Below are positions 1 to 12,000 of a stretch of 64,000 nt of DNA, in pieces (the first letter of the stretch is position 1; each line of letters begins with the position of its first letter). Source of the stretch: Pirellula sp. (GTDB lineage Bacteria; Planctomycetota; Planctomycetia; Pirellulales; PNKZ01); NCBI GenBank assembly GCA_013822735.1, contig PNKZ01000013.1:101505-165504 (forward strand). Direction: 5' to 3'. The position numbers were made by a program, and so were the translations under genes. The notes below the pieces were generated by a model. That model saw nothing but the letters and a program-made list of their open reading frames with translations. It had not been told where the DNA came from and ran no database searches.

Positions 1-73
1 CAGAAACGCAGATTAATGCAAGGAGAATTCGAATGTGCCCGAAAGCATCTTCTGCCAGCTAGATCGGCAGCGT

Positions 74-3000
74 CTACTTGCTTGCGATCGATTCCGACTG
101 CGAGGATTCCACGTCGGCGTCGAGTTTCCGCTTCCGCCGGCGATAACCGGCGAACCCGATTCCGGCCAGGCTGATTAGCAGCAGGCTCCCGGGTTCGGGA
201 ACGGCCGAATAGTTGACGTAGAGACTGTTTCCGACGGCGCTCACCCAGAATTGGCCGCCGATTGTGCCGGGACCGTAGGCCGTGTTGCTGAACACGCCCG
301 TTCCGGCGCGGGAGTCGACCACGTTGAAGTTGGCAAGGTAGGTATAGTTCCCGTTGTCGATCTCGTTCTGACCGAGAATGCCGTTGGTCGTCATCCACTT
401 CCACTGGTACGCGTCGGCGAACGGTTGTTCGGGATTGAAGTCGTTGGGGCCCGGCGCGTTCCCCCCTTCGTTCTTGCCATAAGCGGCGTTGTTCAAAGTC
501 CACGAGTCGATGTAAAGGGTGAGATTCGTCCCCAAGGTCACGGTTCCCGCGACGTTCAAGTAGTCCCAGTTGGTCCCTTCGACTCCGACCGCCTGATTGA
601 AATCGAACACGAGCGAGGAATTGTTACCGAGGACGATTCCGCCGGTCCCGACGTCGAGCCGACCGACGCCGTTGCCGTTGTTGCCCGCGTCGTTGGCGCC
701 CGCGCTCAACTGCCCGCCGGCGGCCGGAGATCCTCCGGCGGCGATCGTAATTGCCGCCGCAGCGTTGATGGCGGCTCCCGGCGTAGCGGCGGGCGCACCG
801 CCGTTGAGCGTAGCCCCCGCCGCGACCAACACGTCGCTGCCGGCGAGAGTGCCGTTGACGGTTAAGACGCCGGCGTTGACGGTCGTCGAGCCGGCATAAT
901 TGTTCGTGCCGTTGAGTACGAGGATGCCGGTGCTCTCCTTGAACAGCGCGCCGGCTCCCGTCACGCCGCTATTGACCGTCAGTTTCGTGGCTGCGGCGAC
1001 GTCGAATGCGCCGCCTCCCGCGCTAAGCGTCACGCCGCGATTCGCACTCAACGACGTGCTTCCCGTGGTCTTCAGCGTTCCCTTCGTCGCGCCGCCGCCG
1101 AGCGTCAGTTGGTTGGCGGCGAAAGCTCCCGGCGATGCGCCGAGGTTCGCTTCGGAGGCAATCTGCAGAGTTCCGTTGCCGACAGACGTTCGTCCGGTGA
1201 ACGTGACGCTGTTGTCGCCGCTTAGGATCCAGGTGCCCGTGCCGACGGAACTCTTGAAGAGCCGCTGCCCCCCGGTGATTTGGCCGCTGATTTCGCCGTT
1301 GCCGTCGCCCCGCAACACGAAGTCTTGCGCTCCGGCGGCAAGGTTGACGTCGCCGCTGATGGTGAGTGTGCCGGCGTCGGAATTGAGCACAGCGCGGTTG
1401 GCGCCGTCGGTGCCCGTATCGACCGTGAGGTTGCCGGTCCAGGTGTTATTGCCGCTTTGGTTGTTGAGGGCCGCATTGCCGCCCGCTCCCGCCGAGAGAG
1501 AGAGCAACTCGCCGGCGACCGTGATATTGCCCGACAGCGAAAGCGTGCCGCCCGCGGCGACACTCGTGCCGTTGGTCGTGCCGCCGAGCGCACCACCGTG
1601 GGCGACGGCCAGCACGCCGGCCGACACGGTGGTCAGTCCGGCGTAGTTGTTCGCGACATTCAGGCTCAGGATCCCGACGCCGTCCTTGGTCAGCCCGCCG
1701 GCGCCCAGGGCGATGGCGTCGGCGACGATGATGTTGCCGATGCCGCCGAAGGTGAGGTCGACGTCGGCGCCGGTGACGGCGTTGCCGGACGCGACGTCGA
1801 GCGTCAGCGTGTCGCCGGCTCCGTTAGAATTGATGCGCGCGGCCGAGGCGAGGGTAATGTTGCCCGCGTAGGTGTTATTGCCCGCAGCACTGCGAAGTGC
1901 GCCATCGTCGCTGATGCCGGTGCCGTTGAGCGTTAGCGCTTCGGCCAGCGTGGTGATGTTGTTGGAGATCTCCAAGGCGGCGCCGGTGCCCGCCACGGTC
2001 GTGCCGCGGGCCGTGCCGCCGAGCGCACTGCCGTGCCTGATCTGCAGCACGCCCGCCGTCACTGTCGTGAAGCCGGTGTAGCTGTTAAGCGTGTCCAGCA
2101 ACAAAGTACCGGTCGTCGTCTTATCGAGCGTCGCGTTGACCGTGGCACCGCCGGCGTTGAGTTCCGCCAAGTTTCGCAACGTGCCGGATTGCGCGTTGAA
2201 AGTGATGAACGCTCCGGCAGCGCCGATGTTGCCGGACGTCATATCGAGGAGGCCGCCGTTGAGCGCGAGCGTCACGTTTTCCACACCGAGTCCGTTGGTA
2301 TACGCGATGTTCCCTCCGACGGTGAGCGAGCCACCTGTGATGTTGATCGTATTCGTGATCACGTTCAGAGCATTGACCGTCGTGTTGCCCATACTGATAT
2401 TGCCGGTGACGTTGACAGTGCCGGCGCTAATGTTGAGCGTCGAGGCGGCCGTGGTCACCGTCGTGACGGCGGCGGTCGCCGAGTTGACGGCCATATTGAT
2501 CGCGCCGATCGTCGTCGTGCTGCCGGCAATGTTCACCGTGGCCGACGATCCGCCGGTCGCGTTGACGCCGCTCAGCGTCACGGAGCCCATGTTTAACGTC
2601 GTGATCGACGTGGTGCCGATGCCGCCGATATCAATCGTAGCCGCGGCGTTGCCGGACGAATCGGCGGTGCTCGCCGAGTTCTGACTCATCGTCACGGTGC
2701 CCAGCGTTACCGTGGTCCCCGCCGTCGTGCCGCCCAACGTGAGATTGGCCGTGGTACCGCCGGTCGTGAAGCTGGAGCCGGCGCGATTGCTGAGCACGGC
2801 CGTGGTTGCCGCGAACGTTCCCTGATCGAAGGTCAACGTACTGACATTCGTCTGGGTTGTCGTATTAGCGGTCGGGTTGCGCGAGGCCATCGTGAGCGTG
2901 CCGAGCAGGAGGTCGGCACTGTGACCTGCAAGAGACAGCGTCGAAGTCATCGACGTACCCGTATTGGTAGTGCTATTGATCATGTTCAATGTCGCGGCGG

Positions 3001-6000
3001 CAGTTCCGTTTTCGCCGCGAACGGTGACGCTGCCCTGAGTCGGATTGGCGAAGTTGACGGCTCCGCTGCTGCGCAGCGCCGTGGTTCCGGACGCCAGAAA
3101 GCTGCCGATGTTGAACGTGTTGGCGAAGAGATTGGTTTGACCGGTTCCCATCGTCAGCGTCGCGGTGCCGGCGCGCGTCGTGGTGCCGCCGACATCGAGC
3201 GTGCCCGCCTGAATCGTACTGTTTACGGCGAGCAGCGCAGTATTCGTGTCCGTAGCGCTGCCGCCATCCGCACTACCGACTCGGAACGCGCCGGCCGTTC
3301 CCAGGTCGGTCGTAAACGAACCGAGATTGGTCATCGTCAGGATGACGGTACCCGTCGCGGTGCTGCTGCCGCCGACGCGAAACGTGAGGTTCGTGCCGGA
3401 AACATTCCAAGCGCTCGTCGCGCCGGCGACGGTAAGACGGGCATTTGTGCCGGTTCCGGCGGAGCCGATGGTGACGTTAGCGTTGTTGGTCAGCGTGCGC
3501 CCGGCGCCGAGCGTAATCGTGTTCTGGCTCGACGAATTGGTTTGCACGAGCATCGCTCCGCCGATCGTCAGATTGGCGGAAGAAAGATCGAGCGTACTGA
3601 CGATGGTTCCTGCCGAAGTGCCGAAGGTCAGGCCGCCGCTCAACGACGTGTTGGTGGCGATGGTCGTCGTTCCTCCGACGAGAGTCGTCGTGCCCGAGTA
3701 GTTGTCGGCGGCGTTGTTGCTTAGGCCTGAAAGCACCAAGGTTCCGGCGCCGTCTTTGTTCAGATTGAATGAATTGATGCCGTCGTTAATCACTCCGCCG
3801 ACCGTGAGCGTGTTGGCGGTGGTCGTTACGGTGACGTTCGCTCCCAACAGCACGGACCCGGTGCCGAGGTTGTAACTGCTTCCCCCGGTGAAAACGAAAC
3901 TCCCGTTCCAAACTTGGGAGTTGTTGTTGGCGTTGACGATAGCGGCGCCGGAAAGGTTGTTGATGATGCCGCCGTTAATGGTGAAGAGTCCGGTGCCGAG
4001 AGCACCGGCGTGGTTGATATTTAGCGTCGTGGCTGCAGCCATCATGACGCCGCCGGTCGCGTCGGTGTTGTCTCCGTTGAGCGTGAGAATGCCGCCGCTG
4101 AGATCGGTGAGGCCGTCGTAGGTGTTTGCGCCATTGAGAACGAGCGTGCCCGCTCCGGCTTTGCCGAGTCCGCGATTGCCGCCGCTTTGACCGATGGCCC
4201 CGCCCACCGTCAGCGTGCCGGCCGCGCCGGTAACGACAGTATTGTTCGTGAGCGTGACGCCGCCGGCGCCGAGGTTGAGGCTCTGCGTACCGGTGAACGT
4301 AAAGTTGCCGTTCCAGGTCTGAACGTTGTTGGTGCTGAGCGTAACCGCTGCGCCCGACGAGTTGTTGATCGTCGTACCGGAACCGATGACCAGCGTGCCG
4401 GTGCCGAGGGCAGTTGCCGTATTGATATTCAAAGTGCCGTCGGTAAGCGTGATGCCGCCGGCTCCGCTATTGGCGCCGCTGAGCGTAAGCATGCCGGCGC
4501 CGGTCTTATTTACCGAACTGGTAAAGGTCGTGTTGCCGCTGACGACGAGCGAAGCCCCCACGGCGGACACTTGCCAGGTTTGCGGCGATGATGCCGTGAG
4601 CGGGGCGGCGATCGTGATCGTGCCGGCGTTATTGCGAATTTCGATTCCGGACGAGCTGCTCACCGGGGCCAACTCGAGCGTGCCGCCGGTGCCGGGATTG
4701 ATCGTGACGGCCGTCACGCCGGCAGGTACGGAATCGAACACGAGGCTGTCGATGGTAAACGCCGCATCCAGCGTGGTGGTAATGACCGTCGTGGAGGTAA
4801 ACGGCGTCCCCAACGCGCTAAACACGACGGTTTCCGACGGCAGCGGCTTGTGCGCCGAGTCGACCGTTCCGTTACTATCCGACGTCCAATTGGCGGTACC
4901 CGCGCCGAGCGTGTTCCAGGAGGCATTCTGTCCGCCCCGCCAGTAGATCGGCAGGAACGGCGATGCCGTAAGGCTCACAAGCGAATCGGTCCGATTGATG
5001 ACCAGATTCCAACCGTTGATGCCGGCGCCCAGTACGAAGTTGGCGCCGAGAAGTCCGCTTGGCGCCGAAATCAGATTGTAGGTCGTGGCCGAAACGCCGG
5101 CGCCGAAGTTGATGAAATCAAGAATAACGGTCCCGGATACCACGGCCGGATTCGTCACGGCCAGGCTGTCCGAGAGTAGCGCGTCGAGTTCGAACGCGAG
5201 TCGCGAGCCGTTGGCAAGCGTAAGCCCGCTTAACCCTCCGAGGGCCTGCACTGCGCCGTTGCCGAAGTTCATCACGCCGGAGGCCCCGACGGTAAGGGCA
5301 CTGATCCCGCCGACGCCGAAACCCGCGCGAAGCGCGCCGTCGCTCACGGTGACGGCCCCGCCGTTGAGATTCGTCGTGTTGGCAAGAATCACCGTGCCGG
5401 GCCCCAGCTTGATCAGGCTGCCGCTGCTGGCCGCATCCACGCCGGCGGAAAATTGCAGCACCCCGGTGGAACTCGTAACGTCTAGCGTAGCGCCGGCCGC
5501 GGCGACGGTGAGAACGCGATTCGCGCCGAGGTCGAGCGTGGTGCTCGCCGTGTAGCGGAGCGTACCGCCGTTGACCGCGACGGTGTTGGTCGCGGAGGCG
5601 TTACCAAGGTTGCCGCTCGTGGAAAACGCCAGCACCCCGGAATTGACGTTTACCGGGCCGCTAAACGTATTCAATCCGCCGAGCGTCACGGTCCCCACCG
5701 TCGATTTGATGACGCCGACGCCGCCGGCCAAAATTGCCGCGACCGTGCCGGAGCGCAAGTCATAGTCCGCCGACGCGGTGAGAATTCCCGTGGTGCCGTT
5801 GATGCTGCCGCTTTGCAGGCTGACGGTCCCGACGGTTTCCGCGAACGTGGCGACGTCGAATGTGCCGCCGTTGATCGTGACGTTGCCCGTATCGGCAAGC
5901 ACGCCGGCCGCTCCCAAAGCCAAGATGCCGCCGGTGATTGTCGTACCGCCGGTATAGGTGTTGGCTCCCGAAAGCGTCAGCGTGCCGCCGTTGATCTTGG

Positions 6001-9000
6001 TGAGGCCGCCGCTGACGTTCGCCGTGTTGAGTGCGCCGGCCGTCACCGCGGCTCCCGTTCCGCCGCCGCCCATCAGGGTGATCGTCGGAACGGTTCCGGG
6101 AGTATAGGTGCCGGGATTCGTAATCACGATGCCGACGACCGCTCCGCCGCTAATGAGCGCATAGCCGGAGGCCGGCGTGCCGCCGGCAACGACGCCTGCG
6201 GTGCTAAACACGACTGCCGGAGCGCCCACATAGCCGCTGCCGCCGGTTACGGTGAGATTACTTTGCGTGACGCCCGCGCCCGACGCGCCGACGAAGATGT
6301 TGGAAAGGGAACTGTTGGCGCCGTTGGAATCGAAGACGAGTCCGCCGGCGAAGTCTTGCGAATCGTCTCCCGTGGCCGACGTATTATCGACGGCTCCGAA
6401 GAGCGTGGCAGTATAGGTAATCCCTGCGGAGGACGCCGGAATCCAATTGGAAACGCCCACGCTCGTTTGTAGCGTACCGCCGACAAAATTGAGGTAGGCA
6501 TTGTTGCCGCCGGCCGCGTTCACGCTCTGCGTGATGGCGGTTCCTACGCTCAAGGTACCGTCGGCCAGATTGATGAAGCCGGAGTTCCCGCTGCCGTTGG
6601 TGGTGCTATTACCGAAGCGGATACTGGTGCCGCCGACGGTGACGCTACCTCCCGCGACATTCAAAACACCGAAGGTGCCGCCGGCGGTCGTCGAGTTCAT
6701 GAAGATGGCGAACGGCTGCGTGGCGCCGGTGTGATCAATCATGCCGTTGCCGGCTACGGTGATCTGCCCCATGCTGTAGCCGTTGATAAACCATTCGCCG
6801 CCGGTGTGGTCGAGGAATCCGTCGCCGCCGACGTATACGACGCCCACCGAGGCGGTGGCCGTATCTAACGCGCTGCCGAGATTCGCGCTGCCGTTGACGT
6901 CAAAACGGTTAAGTACCTTGTAGACGCCCCCGGTGAGATTGAAGTAACCGTAGGAACCCGCGGCGCGCGCAACATATTGAGAGTCGCCGGTGCCCGGGCT
7001 CAGCGTCACGGTGCCGGCCGTTTGGTTGTAGATCGCCACCGATCCGAGAATGTTGCCGCCGGTGGTGGCGAACGCGGTGACGTTTCCGGAAACGTTGACG
7101 ATCGTGTTGCCCGCCGTGCTCCCGTAACTGAGCGTCGACGCCGTCGTGTTGCCGGTCCACGTGCCGGTGATGTTCAAAGTACCGGCGCTCAGGGTCGTGT
7201 TGCCGGTGTGCGAGTAGATGCCGCTTAAGGTGAACGTGCCGGAGCCGGTTTTGGCGATTCCCAAGGTTCCGGCTCCCGTATTCTGCGACGTCCCGCTGAA
7301 AATAGTGCTGGAGTTGTCGCCGCCGACGGTCAGCGTTCGATTCGCGGCACCGCCGTTTTCTACGAGGCCCGAGCCGGCAAGTGAGCCGATCGTGGTATTA
7401 AAGTTGTTCAGTCGCAACGTGGCTGCGGCGGCGAGGATGTGGGCCGACGTTTGGTTGAGGCCGTTGGTCGCCGCCGCCTGGAGAATGCCTGCGTTGATCG
7501 TCGTCGTGCCGACATAGGAGTTTGTGCCGCTGAGGGTCAGAATTCCGTCGCCGGATTTCGTGAGGTTGCCCGTGCCGGTTATGCCTCCGCTCGAAACGAG
7601 CGCCGTCAGCGCGTCGGCGACGGTCCATGTCTGACTCGCGCCCAGAATGATTGGCGCCGACAGTGTGATTGTCGGGGGGGCGCCGGTGGCCACATCGATT
7701 CCCGCCGTGGGCAATGTCGGCGTAATGGTCAACGTTCCGCCCGTCCCCGGCGCAATGGCGATCGACAATAGAGGTCCGGAGCCGACGGCGTTGTTGAACG
7801 CCAAGCTACCGATACTGAAGGCTCCGTCGAGCGTAGTGCTGAGCGTCGTAGCCGTCTGCGTGGTTGTGCTGAAGATTACGTCCGTCGCAATGCCGGGCGT
7901 ACCGTTCGCATTCGTATTACCCGCGAGGTCCGTCGTCCAGTTCGTCGTGATACCGGTGTTTCCCCTCCAGCTGGAATTGATTCCGCCTTTCCAGTAGAAG
8001 TCGCCGGTGGAGGCCGCCGCGGCAAGTTGCACCAGCGTGTCGCTCGTGTTCAAGCCGAGCGTAACGCCCAATAAAGTCCCGCCGAGGGATCCGAGCGAAT
8101 AGGTTGCGCCGTTTAATCCGCCCGCGGCGGTGAGCAGATCGTAGTTGCCGGTACCGAAGCCGCTGAGTCCGGTGAGGTTGAAAACAATACTATTGGCGGT
8201 CGTCGCGGAAGCCGAGGTCGTGAAACGATCGTAAGCCGAGGTCGAGCCTAGTTCGAACGCGAGCGTCGTCGTGCCGGTACCTGCGCCAAGATTCAAAGCG
8301 CCGGAGCCGAGATCGACCGCCCAGCCGGCCGTGTTGACCAAATTGAGCGTGGCGCCCGCCGCGACCGTAATGGCGTTGGTCGTGAGCGCGGCGCCCGCAC
8401 CACCGGTGATGTTGAGCGTGCCGGCGGTAACCGTCGTGGCCCCGACATAGCCGATGCTCGAACCGCCGAGGGTGAGCGCCGACGTCGGGCTCATCTGCAC
8501 GATATTTGTTACGTTGGAGCCGACGTTGGCGCTAATGGTCGTCGTGCCCGTGGCGATGCCGCGATTTGTGATTGATCCGGAATGGTTGACCGCCAAGGTG
8601 GTCAGCGCTATGGCGCCCGTGGTCCCGTTGTTGCCGATCGAAAGATCGCCCGAGCCGGTGATGCCGCCGGATACGGTGAATGTGCCGGTCGTTCCTTCCT
8701 TGGTAAGCAGCAAGTTATTGTTGAGCGTGATGCCGCCGCTGAGGTTGGGACTTCCCGTCGTCGTACCGCCGAAGATGGTCAGCAAGCCGCTGGTGCCGGC
8801 CGCAACCACGATCGGGTTCGCGTAGACGCCGCTATTGAAGAACGTCAGCGCGGCATTAGCGCTTCCCGTTGTGTCGCCCAACGTGATGACGTTGGTGCTC
8901 GCGCCGAACGTGTTGACATTGTTGCCGCCGACGACCGTTCCCGATTTGATCACGAGGCCGCCGGTAAAGGTGCTGGCGACGGCGCCCAAAGTCAGAACGC

Positions 9001-12000
9001 CGGAGCCGCGTTTGACGATGCCGACGTTGTTTTCGTCGGTCCCCGCACCGCCGATGATGCCGGAGAAGGTCGTGTTGGTGTTCTGATTGACGGTGAGCAG
9101 CGAAACTACGGGATTGCCGCCTACGAGCCCGCCCGCGCCCGACAACTCGCTAATCGATTGGTTGGATGCGCCGGCGACATTGCCGAGTTGCAATGCGCCG
9201 CCGGATACGACGACGCTCGTCGTGGTGAGGATGCGATCGTCGGCGCCGCCGGCCAGGATGAGTCGCCCCGCGGCGATGGTCGTCGCTCCGAGATAGGTCG
9301 TCGTCGCGCCGAGCGTCAGGTTGCCGGCGCCGGCTTTCGTCATCCCTCCCGTACCGCCGTTGCCGACGGCGTTGGCAAACGTGATATCGATGCTGTTCGT
9401 ATCGAACGTTCCTCCGCCGATTCCCATCGACAATACTTTCGACGATGGATCGAAAACGCCGGCAAACTTCAACGTGCCGCCGAAGAAGTTGAGAGCTCCC
9501 CCGCCCAGTTTTGCTAAGGCGTCCGTCTGCACGTTTCCTTGATTGAGGTAGATATCCGTAAACGCGTTGCTTACGTTGTCGAGCACGATCGTGCCGGCGC
9601 CCGACTTGACCAGCGGCACCGCCGACGTCAGCGGCGTCGTCAACGTCAGTACGCCGGTCGCTTCGGTGACGTACACGGTGTAGTCGCGACCGCCGCCCGT
9701 CGTCAGGGCGCTAATGCCCGCGATGCTGTGGGCTCCGGTGTTGGCGGCCAAAATGGCGCCTGAGAACACCTGCATGCTGCTCGCCGAGCCGGTCAAAGCG
9801 ACTCCGGTCGCGGAATCGAGCACCAGGGAATTGATCGTGGTCGGAGTGTTGGTGATCGCCGCCGTGGCGGTGAAGCGAATGTTGTCGTTGAGCGATCCGG
9901 TGATCCCGATGTTGTCGTTGATGTATTCGTTCGTCAGATCCAGCGGCTTGATGCCGTTGGTGCCGTCTCCGGCGCGCACGAAACTGTTGCCCAGACCGGT
10001 ATCGGTGACGGCGCCGACCATGTACGGGTAGACCGGAAAGGCGGTGCCCGACGTTCCATTGCCGACCGGCGCCAGAGTGAGCGTAGGGGCCGTCGTGAAG
10101 ATGATCCGACCTCGATTGCCGGACGACGCGCCCAAATTGACGCCGCGGACCAGCACCGTGGCATGGCGGTCGACCGAGGCCAGCGTCCCGAACGTCAAAG
10201 TTCCTGCAACCGTGCCGGCGGCCGTCGCCCGGACGACGTTGTGCCCGGCGCCCAACGTCAACGAAGCGAGTGTTTCCGCGCCGGAGGTCGTTCCCGCGCT
10301 ACGGGAATATGCGAATCCGATGCCGGTACCGGCCGTGTTGTAGAGAGTGAGCGTGGCATTGTCGTTGATCTTGTTGTTCGACGCCGTATTCTGATCGTTC
10401 AAGATCGACATGCCGCTCGCCGGGCCGTTGAGCACGATGGCGGCGATCCCCGTCAGCTGCGCGAAGTTCCCGCTCAGCGTCACTTGCCCCTGGTTCACCT
10501 GAAAGGTTCCCAGGAAATTGGACGAGTTGCTCTGGAAGGTGAATGTGCTTGCGCCCGATTTCACCAAAGTACCCGCATTGGTGCTGGTGACGATGCCGGA
10601 AAAGGTGTCGTTGCCGGTTTGATTAAATGTGAGTCGGTTGCCGTTGAGACGGATTTCATTCACGATTCCCGTTTGGTTCAAGCCGCCGGTTTCGATGAAT
10701 CCGATCGTCTCGTCGCTTAGCAGCTCAAAAACGGAACCTTGGCTCGCACCGAAGACGAGGGACGATGCGTCGCCGAAGGCGTTGCCGCCGGACACTTGCA
10801 ACGTGCCGCTCATAATACTGGTGACGCCGGTATAGTTATTGTTCGATCCGCTGAGCCGCAGCGTGCCGTTGCCGACCTTGGAAATGGTCGTGGCTCCGGA
10901 AAAAGCGGAAGCAACTTCCAACACTTGAGCGGGAGAGTCGACGGTAAAAATCAACTCGTTGCCGGTGTTCGACGACAACCGTCCGCCGGTTATGAGCGAC
11001 AAGCCCGCCGTGACGTTGCTCGTTTGCAGAATGCCGCCGCTATCGATGCGCAATAGTCCGCCGGAACTAATGGTTACGGTCGAAGGCCCCGCGGCGTTGA
11101 AGCGGAGGCTGGCAATCGTCGTTTCTAAATCCAGCGTGCCGGTGAATCCGGACGAATCCGAGATATTTTGCCCTCCGCTCCACAACGTTACGTTGTCTTG
11201 AAGGGTCGATGTCACGCCGACGATGTTTCCGCCGAGGTTCGTCGCGAAATTAGTGGCTCCCAGCTCGTCCGTCACGGTGGCAAACGGGCCGATCAAACCG
11301 TTGGCGTCATTAGCCTGAGTCGTAAGGATACCGTTCGCGGCGTTCTGCGTTCCGCTCGGAAGATTGAAACGAATTGCTCCGGAGCTCGCGGCCCGACTGA
11401 TCGCTCCGACGCTCATCGCGATCTGTTGCGAATTCCGCGGCGAGAGCGTGATCGTGCTGAATCCGGCCCCGGTGAGCGTCAGGCTGGAGGCGTTTTGCGT
11501 TGTGGCGGCCGAAGCGTTGCCGAGCAACACCAACGTTCCGCCTCCCATCGTCAGAGCACCCGAACTGAGCTTCGCATTATTGTCCGTGGCAAAGTCGAGC
11601 CAAGTGATGCCGGCGTTGAACGTATTGGCCCCCGTCGTCGTGTTTGTTCCGGTGATGCGCAGATTGCCGCCGCCCGTCTTGGTGATGCCGCCGCCCGTAC
11701 CGCTGATGGGACCGAGAATCGTCAGTTCCGCTTCGCTCGCTTCGACGGCCGTGCTGTCGGCAACGCTCACCGTGGTGACGGCGTTGATCACCAGCCCGCC
11801 TGCCGAAGCATCGAGCAGCGCCGCTTGAGGGTTGCCCGAATTGCCGACGGAGAGTGCTCCCGAGAGCGTTAGGATCCCGGTACCGGTGGTCAACGTTCCT
11901 TGGCTCGTGGCGCCGGTCGACGTCCCGTAGAACGTGAGAGCGGCGGCAGTAAAATTGAAGTTGTTCAAGTCCAACAGGGCAGGCCCGGTGCCGTTGCCGA

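Noticed and set aside
33..62. Nine-codon plus-strand frame with a perfect AAGGAG site at the window's left edge
   Set aside because: Too short to support as a gene; the rest of the left context is missing.
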